Source: Xanthobacteraceae bacterium (GTDB taxonomy: Bacteria; Pseudomonadota; Alphaproteobacteria; Rhizobiales; Xanthobacteraceae). From it: a stretch of 64,000 bases of DNA. Positions 48,545 to 57,628 of this stretch are shown here, one piece after another. The notes under the pieces were generated by a model. That model was given only the letters and a program-made list of their open reading frames with translations. It was not told the origin of the DNA and made no database searches. Position 1 is the first letter of the stretch, and the number at the start of each line of letters is the position of its first letter. The position numbers were made by a program, and so were the translations under genes. The DNA is taken from contig CP075369.1 in assembly GCA_019454205.1 (NCBI GenBank), positions 2,108,001-2,172,000 of the forward strand, written 5' to 3'.

Positions 48545-49951
48545 CTACAGCGCGACGATTTTCCCCGGATTCATGATGTTACCGGGGTCGAGCGCACGTT
48601 TCAGGTCGCGCATCATCTGCAGCGCAGGCTTGCCGTGCTCGGCTTCAAGATATTTCATCTTGCCCTGCCCGACGCCGTGTTCGCCGGTACAGGTGCCGTC
48701 GAGGCGCAGTGCACGCTCGGCCAGCCGCTCCAGGAATTTGCGCACGCGTGCCAATTCATCCTCGTCTTCCATGTCGATCACGAGGCTGACATGGAAATTA
48801 CCGTCGCCCACATGGCCGACAATGGGACCTAGCAACTTGAGGTCTTGCAGGTCTTTCTCGGTTTCGAGCACCGCGTCCGCGAGTTTCGAGATTGGTACGC
48901 AGATGTCGGTCGCGAGCGCCTTCGCACCGGGACGCAGCGACATCATCGCGAAATAGGCGTCGTGCCGCGCCTGCCAGAGCTTGGTGCGTTCTTCCGCCTG
49001 CGTAGTCCAGTGGAACGGCCCGCCGCCGAACTCGGCAGCGATTTCACCGAAGCGCTCGGTCTGCTCCTTCACGCCCGCTTCCGAACCGTGAAATTCGAGA
49101 AACAGCGTTGGCGCTTCCGCAAGCCCGAGCTTCGCGTAGTTGTTCACGGCGCGGATCGCCATCGCGTCGATGAACTCGATGCGCGCAACCGGAATGCCGG
49201 ACTGGATGGTGGCAATCGTCGCCTGGATCGCGCCCTCGACCGTCTTGAACGGACAGATCGCGCTCGAAATCGCTTCCGGAATGGCGGAGAGCTTCAGCGT
49301 CAGCTCGGTGATGATGCCGAGCGTACCTTCGGAGCCGACGAACAACCGCGTGAGGTCGTATCCAGCGGAGGATTTCTTGGCGCGCGAACCGGCGCGGACG
49401 ATCTCGCCGTTCGGCAACACCGCTTTCAGCGCCAACACGTTGTCCTTCATGGTGCCGTAGCGCACCGCGTTGGTACCTGATGCCCGCGTCGCCGCCATGC
49501 CGCCGAGCGAAGCGTCCGCACCCGGATCAATCGGGAAGAACAGGCCCTGATCGCGCAGGTATTCGTTCAGCTTCTTGCGCGTCACGCCCGGCTGGATGAC
49601 GCAGTCGAGATCTTCCGCATGCACGGCGAGGATCTGGTTCATCTGCGCCACGTCGATGCAGATACCGCCCATCGGCGCGTTTACATGGCCCTCCAGCGAA
49701 GTGCCGGTACCGAAAGCGATGACCGGCACCTTGTGCTCGGCGGCAATGCGCACCGCGTCCTGCACGTCTTCGGTGGAGGCAGCATAGACCACGGCGTCGG
49801 CGGCCTCGTTCGGCAGCCAGGTGGTGGTGTTGGCGTGCTGGCGGCGAACCTCCATCGAGGTCACGACCTTGTTGCCAAGCTTGGCGTGCAGCGCCGCAAT
49901 CGCGCGTTCGACCGCTCCCGCTTCGGCCCGCTTCATGGCGAGGTTGTTCAT
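48545..49951 (-). CDS. FAD-linked oxidase, D-lactate/glycolate dehydrogenase (GlcD/Dld) type
   Basis: 468 residues. VAO-type FAD domain: VIAFGTGTSLEGHVNAP and DPGADASLGGMAATRASGTNAV, then C-terminal GEHGVGQGKMKYLE, the typical FAD-oxidase C motif. The closest described activities are D-lactate dehydrogenase (cytochrome) and glycolate oxidase subunit D. It oxidises 2-hydroxyacids, substrate not certain. No glcE/glcF neighbours, which favours a stand-alone Dld. GGAGGACGCCA precedes the ATG at 49951. Confidence 0.88.
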   Translation of the reverse strand: MNNLAMKRAEAGAVERAIAALHAKLGNKVVTSMEVRRQHANTTTWLPNEAADAVVYAASTEDVQDAVRIAAEHKVPVIAFGTGTSLEGHVNAPMGGICIDVAQMNQILAVHAEDLDCVIQPGVTRKKLNEYLRDQGLFFPIDPGADASLGGMAATRASGTNAVRYGTMKDNVLALKAVLPNGEIVRAGSRAKKSSAGYDLTRLFVGSEGTLGIITELTLKLSAIPEAISSAICPFKTVEGAIQATIATIQSGIPVARIEFIDAMAIRAVNNYAKLGLAEAPTLFLEFHGSEAGVKEQTERFGEIAAEFGGGPFHWTTQAEERTKLWQARHDAYFAMMSLRPGAKALATDICVPISKLADAVLETEKDLQDLKLLGPIVGHVGDGNFHVSLVIDMEDEDELARVRKFLERLAERALRLDGTCTGEHGVGQGKMKYLEAEHGKPALQMMRDLKRALDPGNIMNPGKIVAL

Positions 49952-50242
49952 TGGCGTCCTCCGATTTTGGACAAATCTAGCAAAATTCTGATTGCTATAA
50001 TTGCGGGTAATCAACAATGGCGAAGCACGTTCGGCCGCCATCAGGTCGAATGTAAATACACCAGCGAGTGTACTTGACGGGTATAGCTGGCGAGTATGCC
50101 CGCCGCGCAGTGCCGCTCTCCCCGCGAGAATTACCCGGCGCCTGCCAGTTTGCGCTGCACGAAATCGCCCCAAACGCGCCAAACCATTGCCCCTCGCAGG
50201 CGTACAATGCATGATTGCAATCAAATTCAGCGTGGGATTCGG

Positions 50243-50752
50243 ATGCTACAGCGGCTCGATTTCGAACCAGTCTTCTTCGCCCCCTTCGTTTCCTCGGCGA
50301 TGACGGTCGAGCCGGCGTGGATCGACTACAATGGCCACCTCAACATGGCCTACTACAACGTCCTGATCGACCGCGCGGTGGACGAAGCCTTCGCCCTCGT
50401 CGGTCTCGGACCGGAATATCTGAAAGAGCGCAGCCACTCCTTCTTCACCGCCGAATGCCACGTCCGCTACCTGCGCGAATTGCAGGCCGGGCAGTCGGTC
50501 CGGACCACGATTCGGCTGATCGACTATGACGAAAAGCGCATCCACTTCTTCGCCGAGCTGTATCACGCGGTCGAGGGATGGATGTCGGCGACCTCGGAGC
50601 AGATGGCGCTCCATGTGGACATGGCCTCCAAGAAGGTCGTGCCGCTACCGGACGACGTGCTCGACCGCCTGGCCGCCATGAAAGCGGCCCACGCCGCCCT
50701 TCCCGCTCCGGAAGGCATCGGCCGCAAGATAGGCATGCCCAAGCGTAGCTGA
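50243..50752 (+). CDS. Thioesterase family protein (hot-dog fold)
   Basis: 169 residues. Hot-dog 4HBT-like: VEPAWIDYNGHLNMAYYNVLIDRAVDEAF, with the Asp-x-x-Gly-His-x-x-N pattern of acyl-CoA thioesterases, then ECHVRYLRELQAGQSV. Resembles the thioesterase domain of carnitine-dehydrogenase-associated proteins. Acyl substrate unknown. The ATG at 50243 has GGGA ahead; an internal ATG at 50300 (MTVEPAW) would also give a complete domain. Confidence 0.82.
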   Translation: MLQRLDFEPVFFAPFVSSAMTVEPAWIDYNGHLNMAYYNVLIDRAVDEAFALVGLGPEYLKERSHSFFTAECHVRYLRELQAGQSVRTTIRLIDYDEKRIHFFAELYHAVEGWMSATSEQMALHVDMASKKVVPLPDDVLDRLAAMKAAHAALPAPEGIGRKIGMPKRS

Positions 50753-50976
50753 GCCTTCGAGCCGGCTGTGCAAAGCGGAGGCGAACGCACGCCTAATTCG
50801 GCGCTTTCGCCGCTTGGTTAATCAATCCTTACCTCGATCATGCAGGCCGATCAGATCGGTCATGCATACTTACCTATTCTAGGTGCGTCGCAAAAAAGCT
50901 ATTTTGCAATGCAATAAATGATTTGCACGACCGGCCGGGCGGCGTCCCGGCATCAAGCGGAAGAAGGAGAACTCCC

Positions 50977-51183
50977 ATGGCCGCACTGACCTACTCCCCC
51001 AAGTTTGCTCCCGCTGCCGCCAGCACTGCGAAAGCCGGTAAGAGCTTCTGGACCCGCGTATGGGACCGGATCGTCGAAGCGCGCAGGCGTCAGGTCGAGC
51101 GCGAAATCCGCCTGCACCTGAACTACGTTCCGGCCGAGTTGCTGAAGAATTACCGCGACCTGCCGTTCCAGAAGCAGGACTGA
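50977..51183 (+). CDS. Small basic protein, unknown
   Basis: 68 residues. Basic and amphipathic, no signal peptide: FWTRVWDRIVEARRRQVEREIRLHLNY, then VPAELLKNYRDLPFQKQD. Strong ribosome site (AAGAAGGAGAACTCCC). Probably one helix with an Arg-rich face. Family not recognised. It lies just ahead of the prmA terminator region. Confidence 0.68.
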   Translation: MAALTYSPKFAPAAASTAKAGKSFWTRVWDRIVEARRRQVEREIRLHLNYVPAELLKNYRDLPFQKQD

Positions 51184-51204
51184 GCATCGCGACAACCGAA
51201 TTCG

Positions 51205-51235
51205 AAACGCCCCGGCTTCCCCCGCCGGGGCGTTT
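51205..51235. terminator. Bidirectional terminator
   Basis: AAACGCCCCGGC / GCCGGGGCGTTT stem with a 7-base loop, between the converging 50977 and prmA genes. T-rich ends on both strands. Confidence 0.88.
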
Positions 51236-51241
51236 TGCTGT

Positions 51242-52108
51242 CTAGCGTGCGCGAAGCGTCAGCGTGGTCCAGTTCTCGATGGTCTCGCTGCGCACAAGCA
51301 GCATCCCCTGCGCGCGATAGCGCGCAAGCGCGGCGAGAGCCTGGCTTGGCAGCAGGCCGGAGAGGACCACATGCGCGCCTGGCGCGGCCAGCGACGCAAT
51401 CGGCCGCGACAGCTTTCTCAAAACCGGCAGCAGGATATTCGCGAACATCAGATCGTAGGGTGCGTACTGCACGATTAGCGACGCGCTTAACGACCCTGTA
51501 TGTAAGATGCCCACATAAGGCCCCGCGCGGTTCACCCTCGCATTCTCTTTCGCGACAGTTACGGAAGCACGGTCGATCTCGGTTGCGATAACCGGCGTAT
51601 GGAAGACCCGCGCTGCGGCAATCGCCAGCACGGCCGTGCCGGTCCCCACATCGAGAACACGCTTCGGTTTATGCGTGCGCGCAATCCGTTCCAGCGCGCG
51701 CAGGCAGCCGAGCGTGGTACCGTGGTGGCCTGTGCCGAAAGCGAGCGCGGCCTCGATCTCGATACCGGTTTCGTTGGCCCTGATTTTTCCACGGTCATGC
51801 GAACCGTGAATCGCGAAGCGCCCCGCGCGGACGATCTTGAGGCCTTCGAGGCTGGCGGCGATCCAGTCTTTCGCGGCGAGCGTTTCGTATTCGATGTTCG
51901 CGGCGGGAATAATCTCGCGAACCGCCGCCGCTATCGTTTCCGTGTCTGGCTTCTGCGGGAAATGCGCTTCCGCATACCACGAGCCATCCGCTGCCTCGAA
52001 CGCGCCGACTGCACCCTCGCCCTCGAAGAAGCGCTCCAGCAGATGATCGGCGACGCGGCTGGCCTCTGCCTCGCTTGCACGCACGCGAACGACATGGCTC
52101 TCGTACAT
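51242..52108 (-). CDS. prmA: Ribosomal protein L11 methyltransferase
   Basis: 288 residues. SAM-binding motif VLDVGTGTAVLAIAA after GTGHHGTTLGCLRAL, and FANILLPVL, matching PrmA. It trimethylates L11. Start ATG at 52108, one base overlapping the stop of the DUF4062 gene (TGATG); a TTG one codon earlier is the alternative. The normal upstream neighbour in relatives is uvrD; here an AT-rich gene is wedged between. Confidence 0.93.
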   Translation of the reverse strand: MYESHVVRVRASEAEASRVADHLLERFFEGEGAVGAFEAADGSWYAEAHFPQKPDTETIAAAVREIIPAANIEYETLAAKDWIAASLEGLKIVRAGRFAIHGSHDRGKIRANETGIEIEAALAFGTGHHGTTLGCLRALERIARTHKPKRVLDVGTGTAVLAIAAARVFHTPVIATEIDRASVTVAKENARVNRAGPYVGILHTGSLSASLIVQYAPYDLMFANILLPVLRKLSRPIASLAAPGAHVVLSGLLPSQALAALARYRAQGMLLVRSETIENWTTLTLRAR

Positions 52109-53067
52109 CAACGCTTCTCAAACTTCACTTGCGCAATCGCATTGAGCCAGTTCGAACCATGACGAATATTTAATCCATCAAAACTGCTATTCGTGTGAAG
52201 GATTGAAAATGAAACCAATAGCAGTAACGCCTTATCAACAGCGTCTTGATCCACATTCGTATCTTCAAAATTAGAATCGAGATTTAGAGAAACTGCGCCG
52301 CGAACACAATCACGAATAGTAGGCTCGTCAACGGGCTCTGTTACTTGAAATTGCGAAACAATATCTCGTAATTGCACTTTGACGGTCGAAGTTTTTTTCT
52401 TGCCACCCTTGGTCGCCAAATCGTACCGAACTTCAATCTCACGATTCATATCGATAGCAGCACTATTATTTTTCGCCGCCGTTGCCTTTTCCTCAGAAGC
52501 CTTCTTTAGCTTATCATTCTCTAATCTAAGCTGGCGGTTCTCATTCAGTAAGCCCTCGGCCGAAGCAATGTCTCCCCTAACCCATCCTGTGCGAGGAAAT
52601 GAGTCGCGTGCATTTTGAAGAGCTTGAACAATACCCAAACAAAGGTTGTCTGCGGTCGTCCACTTAAATGCATTGCGTCCTCTCATTGCGCGCTGACGAA
52701 ATTGTTGCAATTTTTCAGTTTTCTTAGTGTCCTGATCTGTTTTGGAGACTGCGACCGACGTTGGGTCCTCAATAGGAAATACGAGAACTGGAATTTTGTT
52801 TTCTACAGCGTAGTTGAACTCTTTCTCTGTGAAACTAATTTCTTCGTCAGTTAAAGTGCCATATCGTGCAGCAATTATGAGAACGTAGTAGTCAGATGTG
52901 TCGATTTGCTTCTTGATGAAAGCGAACTGCTCTTCATTCGTGGCAGGAAACGTTTCCATTCCAACAACAATATAATTGAATTGAATTAGGGTCTCCCAAA
53001 CTTTTCTTCTCTCATCTCTTAAATCATCAAAAGTAGAGCTAACAAAAATCTGAAACCGCTTCGTCAT
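52108..53067 (-). CDS. DUF4062 domain protein (TIR-like), AT-rich insert
   Basis: 319 residues. The N-terminal ~110 residues have FQIFVSSTFDDLRDERRKVW, YYVLIIAARYGTL and ISFTEKEFNYAVENKIPVLV, the DUF4062 pattern, related to TIR-like folds. Residues about 172-200 look like a coiled coil, then a C-terminal domain of ~115 residues I do not recognise. The gene is strikingly AT-rich against all neighbours: the first 60 bases past its 3' end hold only 23 G+C. It starts 22 bases after the uvrD stop and its TGA overlaps the prmA ATG. DUF4062 proteins occur in NTPase and putative defence contexts. Confidence 0.85.
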   Translation of the reverse strand: MTKRFQIFVSSTFDDLRDERRKVWETLIQFNYIVVGMETFPATNEEQFAFIKKQIDTSDYYVLIIAARYGTLTDEEISFTEKEFNYAVENKIPVLVFPIEDPTSVAVSKTDQDTKKTEKLQQFRQRAMRGRNAFKWTTADNLCLGIVQALQNARDSFPRTGWVRGDIASAEGLLNENRQLRLENDKLKKASEEKATAAKNNSAAIDMNREIEVRYDLATKGGKKKTSTVKVQLRDIVSQFQVTEPVDEPTIRDCVRGAVSLNLDSNFEDTNVDQDAVDKALLLLVSFSILHTNSSFDGLNIRHGSNWLNAIAQVKFEKR

Positions 53068-53089
53068 CGAAATTTTCTCAAATTTGTCA

Positions 53090-55360
53090 CTAGGCTTTTT
53101 TTAGGAAACTGCTGACGATTTTCTTCTCGCCGGCCTTGTCGAACTCCACGGTAACCTTGGTGCCTTCGACCTCCATGATCTCGCCGTAGCCGAACTTGTC
53201 ATGGAATACGCGGTCGCCGATCTCGAAATCTTCCGCAGGCCCGGTCGAGCGCGAAAGCACTTCGCCTTCGATGGTTACGCCGCGGCCGCGCCCGTAGCCA
53301 CCGCCTTTGTTGTCGGAAAATCCTCCGCGCCGCTGCTGCGCGCGTGCCCAGCCCGGCGTGTTGTAGCCCGACACAAACAGCTCGGCGCGATCGAAGCGGC
53401 TCTGGATCTGCGCGGCATAGCTGCCGCCGCCATCGACTTCCTCGATTGAATCTTCCGGCAATTCCTTCAGGAAACGGCTCGGCAGATTCGAATTCCACAT
53501 GCCATGCGTCATGCGCCGCGTGGCGAATGAAATATACGCGCGCTGCTTCGCGCGCGTAATGCCGACATGCGCAAGGCGGCGTTCTTCCTCAAGGCCCGCC
53601 TGCCCGCTCTCGTCGAGCGAGCGCTGGTGCGGCAGCACGCCTTCCTCCCAGCCCGGCAGGAAGACGGTATCGAATTCGAGGCCCTTGGCCGAGTGAAGCG
53701 TCATCAGGCTGACGGCATCGACGCCCTCGCCTTCGATGGTATCCATCACCAGCGAAACGTGTTCGAGAAAACCCTGCATGTTCTCGAACTGCTCCATCGA
53801 ACGCACCAGTTCTTTCAGGTTTTCTAGCCTGCCTGCCGCCTGCGCCGATTTGTCGTTCTTCCACATCTCCGTGTAGCCGGACTCGTCAAGCACAATGCGC
53901 GCCAGTTCGGTATGCGGCGCTGTATCGAGCTGCGCCTGCCAGCGCCCGAACTGCGCGATCAGATCGCGCAGCGCCGTGCGCGGTTTCGGCTTCAGCTCGT
54001 CCGTAGAGGAAATGACCTTCGCCGCTTCGAACAGCGGCGCTTCGTGCGCACGCGAATAATCGTGCAGCATCTGCATCGTGCTGTCGCCGAGGCCGCGCTT
54101 CGGCACGTTGACGATCCGTTCAAACGCCAGACCATCGGCGGGCGAAACGATCACGCGGAAATAGGCGAGCGCGTCGCGGATTTCCTGCCGCTCGTAGAAG
54201 CGCGGGCCGCCGATCACGCGATAGGGAAGCCCCAGCGTAATGAAGCGCTCTTCCAGTTCGCGCATCTGGAACGACGCACGCACAAGAATTGCGATATCGG
54301 ACAGCCGGTGATCCTTGCGCTGCAACTGCTCAATCTCTTCGCCGATCAGCCGCGCTTCCTCGCCGGAATCCCAAGCGTCGGTGACCTTGATCTTCTCGCC
54401 CGGCTCGTCTTCGGTGCGTAGCGTCTTGCCGAGACGGCTCTTGTTCTTCGCGATCAGGTGCGAGGCCGCCGCCAGAATATTCGCGGTCGAGCGGTAATTG
54501 CGCTCCAGCCGGATCACCTTCGCGCCGGGAAAGTCCTGCTCGAAACGCAGGATGTTATCGACGTCCGCGCCGCGCCAGCCGTAAATCGACTGGTCGTCGT
54601 CGCCGACACAGCAGATGTTGCGCGAGCCTTGCGCCAAGAGCCGCAGCCAAAGGTACTGCGCGACATTGGTGTCCTGATATTCGTCCACCAGCATGTAGCG
54701 GAAGCGCTGCTGGTATTGTTCGAGCACTTCCTTGTTGTTCTGGAACAGCCGCAGGTTCTCCAGCAGCAGGTCGCCGAAATCGACCGCGTTCAAAACTTTA
54801 AGCCGCGCCTGATAGGCGGCGTACAGTTCCTTGCCCTTGCCGTTCGCGAACGACATGGCTTCGCCCGCGGGAACCTGATCGGGCTTGAGGCCGCGATTCT
54901 TCCAGCCGTCGAGGTATCCGGCAAAGAGCCGCGCGGGCCAGCGCTTCTCGTCGATATTGTCGGCTTGCAGAAGCTGCTTGATGAGCCGGATCTGGTCGTC
55001 AGTATCGAGGATAGTGAAGTTCGGATGCAGCCCGACCATTTCGGCATGGCGGCGTAGAATCTTCGCGCCGATGGAGTGGAACGTGCCCATCCACGGCATC
55101 CCCTCCACGATGTCGCCGACCATGTGGCCGACGCGCTCCTTCATCTCGCGCGCGGCCTTGTTGGTGAAGGTGACTGAGAGAATGTTCGAAGGCCGCGCCC
55201 GCCCCGTCGCGAGCAGATGTGCGATGCGCGTCGTCAGCACCCGCGTCTTGCCTGTGCCCGCACCCGCCAGCACCAGCACCGGGCCGTCGAGCGTCTCGAC
55301 CGCCTCAAGCTGCTCGGCGTTCAGGCCGTTCAGGTAGGGCGCACGGGCGCGCGGGCGCAT
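53090..55360 (-). CDS. uvrD: UvrD/PcrA-like ATP-dependent DNA helicase
   Basis: About 756 residues from the ATG at 55360. Superfamily 1 motifs: Ia-I AGAGTGKT, NPSFT-like SVTFTNKAAREM, Walker B VDEYQDTN, GDDDQSIYGWRGA, LERNYRST, LMTLHSAKGLEFDTVFLPG, VGITRAKQ. The C-terminal Gly-rich linker and Tudor-like end (GDRVFHDKFGYGEIMEVEG) are typical of PcrA/UvrD. It acts in excision and mismatch repair. Frame stays open 53 codons further; TTG at 55519 and 55456 or GTG at 55423 are alternatives. Confidence 0.94.
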   Translation of the reverse strand: MRPRARAPYLNGLNAEQLEAVETLDGPVLVLAGAGTGKTRVLTTRIAHLLATGRARPSNILSVTFTNKAAREMKERVGHMVGDIVEGMPWMGTFHSIGAKILRRHAEMVGLHPNFTILDTDDQIRLIKQLLQADNIDEKRWPARLFAGYLDGWKNRGLKPDQVPAGEAMSFANGKGKELYAAYQARLKVLNAVDFGDLLLENLRLFQNNKEVLEQYQQRFRYMLVDEYQDTNVAQYLWLRLLAQGSRNICCVGDDDQSIYGWRGADVDNILRFEQDFPGAKVIRLERNYRSTANILAAASHLIAKNKSRLGKTLRTEDEPGEKIKVTDAWDSGEEARLIGEEIEQLQRKDHRLSDIAILVRASFQMRELEERFITLGLPYRVIGGPRFYERQEIRDALAYFRVIVSPADGLAFERIVNVPKRGLGDSTMQMLHDYSRAHEAPLFEAAKVISSTDELKPKPRTALRDLIAQFGRWQAQLDTAPHTELARIVLDESGYTEMWKNDKSAQAAGRLENLKELVRSMEQFENMQGFLEHVSLVMDTIEGEGVDAVSLMTLHSAKGLEFDTVFLPGWEEGVLPHQRSLDESGQAGLEEERRLAHVGITRAKQRAYISFATRRMTHGMWNSNLPSRFLKELPEDSIEEVDGGGSYAAQIQSRFDRAELFVSGYNTPGWARAQQRRGGFSDNKGGGYGRGRGVTIEGEVLSRSTGPAEDFEIGDRVFHDKFGYGEIMEVEGTKVTVEFDKAGEKKIVSSFLKKA

Positions 55361-55577
55361 GGCAGTGCCGGTTGCCTGCGGCGCGTCGTCGAGCGGAAAC
55401 GGTTTGTATTGCGGATCGGCCACGGGTTTTGCGGATTTCGGTGATTCTGCGAACAAAATGGCATCGCCCCCGCCATTTGGCGAGGGCGCGGGCCAGATTG
55501 CCGCATGAAATGGGGCCAAATTAGCGGCATTTCCCGCCCGCCTGTTACGCGGGGAACCGGGCGCTTACACTGGCTAA

Positions 55578-57401
55578 ATGTTCGAAGCGAAATTCCAGAC
55601 CTTCCGCGACGAAGGCGACAAATCGAAATCCGCCGCCCGGTTGCAGGCGCTCCGCGAGGAACTTGCGAAGCAGAGCCTCGACGGCTTCGTGTTCTCGCGC
55701 GCCGACGAACACCAGAACGAATATGTGCCGCCATCCGAAGAGCGCGTCGCATGGCTGACCGGCTTCACCGGCTCGGCCGCGGTGGTAGTCGTACTGCGCG
55801 ATCGCGCCATCCTGTTCACGGATGGCCGTTACACGCTGCAAGCAAAAGACCAGATCGACACTTCGTTGTTCGCCATCGGCCACATCGTCGAGAAACCTGT
55901 GAGCGAATGGCTCGCGGAAAATCTCGTGGCCGGAACTGCGCTCGCTTACGACCCGTGGCGCACCACCGCCGACGGCGTCGAGCGGCTGGAAAAGGCGGCG
56001 AAGAAAGCCGCCGCGCGGCTGGTGGCCGTGAAGGAAAACCCGGTCGATGCGGTATGGCAGGAGCGTCCCGCTGCACCGCTGACCCCGACCGTGCTGCATG
56101 GCGCGGAATTCTCCGGCGAAAAAGCGGAGAAAAAAATTGCGCGAATCCGCGAGGTGCTGGCGAAGGAGAAAATCGGCGCTGCCGTGCTCTCCGATCCCGC
56201 TTCCGTGGCATGGACCTTCAACATTCGCGGCGGCGACGTGGAGCACACGCCGTTGCCGCTGTCCTGGGCGATCCTGCCGCGCGAAGGCGAACCGCAGCTT
56301 TTCATAGACAGCCGCAAGCTCTCGAACGAAGTGCGCGACGCGCTTGCAAAACTGGCCGACGTGCGCGAGCCGCGCGACCTCGAAGTCGAATTGCATGAAG
56401 CCGCGCGCGGCAAGACCGTGCGCCTCGACAGCGCCACCGCGCCGAAGAAGCTCGCGGACATCGTGACACAGGCCGGCGGCAGCGTTTCGAACGGCGCCGA
56501 TCCTGTAACCAAACTAAAAGCGATCAAGAACGAAACCGAAATCGCCGGGATGCGCACCGCGCATGTGCGCGACGGCGCGGCGCTGACGCGCTTCCTCGCC
56601 TGGCTCGACCGCGAAGCACCTCTCGGCAGGATCACCGAGATCGACGCGGTCGCCGCACTTGAAACATTTCGCCGCGAGACCGGAAAGCTAAAGGATGTCT
56701 CCTTCCCCACCATTTCCGGCTCCGGCCCGAACGGCGCCATCGTGCACTATCGCGTCACGGAGGCGACCAACCGCGCGCTACGGCCCGGCGAATTGTTCCT
56801 CGTCGATTCCGGCGCGCAATACGAAGACGGCACCACGGATGTGACGCGCACGGTCAGCATCGGCGAGCCGTCCGCCGAGATGCGCGAGCGCTTCACGCTT
56901 GTCCTCAAAGGGCACATTGCCATTGCGCGCGCGGTGTTTCCCGAAGGCACCAACGGCTCGCAACTCGATCCGTTCGCGCGCCGCGCGCTGTGGGAGCGCG
57001 GCATCGACTTCGACCATGGTACCGGCCACGGCGTCGGAAGTTATTTGTCGGTACACGAAGGTCCGGCGCGCATCTCGAAAGTTCCGAGTCCGCCGTTGCT
57101 GCCGGGCATGATCCTGTCCAACGAGCCGGGCTATTACAAAACCGGTGCCTACGGCATCCGCATCGAAAACCTGCTGCTGGTCGAGAAGCGCCCGCCCGCG
57201 AAAGGCGCGGAGAAACCGCTGCTGGGCTTCGAGACGCTCACCCTCGCGCCCATCGACCTCCGTCTGGTGGAACCGAGACTGCTCACGCCGGAAGAAATCG
57301 CGTGGCTCAATGCCTATCATGCAGAGGTACGCGAGAAGATCGCGCCGCAACTCGACGCGCCTGACAACGACTGGCTGGAGAAAGCCACCGCCGCGCTCTG
57401 A
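55578..57401 (+). CDS. pepP: Xaa-Pro aminopeptidase (M24)
   Basis: 607 residues, the long eukaryote-like form (XPNPEP1 type) with two creatinase N-domains. The metal ligands are in order: Asp in FLVDSGAQY, Asp in TTDVTRTV, His in GTGHGVGSY, Glu in LSNEPGYY, Glu in IRIENL. It removes N-terminal residues that precede Pro. The symbol is used loosely. It is divergent from uvrD and no ribosome site stands out. Confidence 0.9.
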   Translation: MFEAKFQTFRDEGDKSKSAARLQALREELAKQSLDGFVFSRADEHQNEYVPPSEERVAWLTGFTGSAAVVVVLRDRAILFTDGRYTLQAKDQIDTSLFAIGHIVEKPVSEWLAENLVAGTALAYDPWRTTADGVERLEKAAKKAAARLVAVKENPVDAVWQERPAAPLTPTVLHGAEFSGEKAEKKIARIREVLAKEKIGAAVLSDPASVAWTFNIRGGDVEHTPLPLSWAILPREGEPQLFIDSRKLSNEVRDALAKLADVREPRDLEVELHEAARGKTVRLDSATAPKKLADIVTQAGGSVSNGADPVTKLKAIKNETEIAGMRTAHVRDGAALTRFLAWLDREAPLGRITEIDAVAALETFRRETGKLKDVSFPTISGSGPNGAIVHYRVTEATNRALRPGELFLVDSGAQYEDGTTDVTRTVSIGEPSAEMRERFTLVLKGHIAIARAVFPEGTNGSQLDPFARRALWERGIDFDHGTGHGVGSYLSVHEGPARISKVPSPPLLPGMILSNEPGYYKTGAYGIRIENLLLVEKRPPAKGAEKPLLGFETLTLAPIDLRLVEPRLLTPEEIAWLNAYHAEVREKIAPQLDAPDNDWLEKATAAL

Positions 57402-57472
57402 CTCCACGGAAGGAACCGTAAGGAACACGCCGCGTTATCCGCTCACGTTTTACGAAAAATGTGAGGCAGGCC

Positions 57473-57628
57473 ATGCTTTCGACCGTTCTCATCGTTCTGC
57501 TGATTTTGATTTTGATCGGCGCGCTGCCGCGCTGGGGCTACAGTTCCGGCTGGGGCTACGGGCCGGGCGGCCTCGTCGGGGTTGTGCTTGTCGTGGTGCT
57601 GGTGATGGCGCTGGCGGGAAGGATCTAG
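57473..57628 (+). CDS. DUF3309 family micro-protein
   Basis: 51 residues, read directly: two hydrophobic helices flanking LPRWGYSSGWGYGPGGLVG. That Trp/Gly/Tyr-rich turn (PRWGYS-x-WGYGPGG) is the DUF3309 signature. Function unknown; likely an inner-membrane protein. It directly abuts the ligA stop on the other strand. Missed by length-limited callers. Confidence 0.82.
   Translation: MLSTVLIVLLILILIGALPRWGYSSGWGYGPGGLVGVVLVVVLVMALAGRI

Noticed and set aside
50820..50976. Promoter/operator in the gap before the 50977 gene
   Set aside because: Short palindromes (CCGATCAGATCGG, ATGC/GCAT) are visible but no convincing promoter or binding site can be supported.
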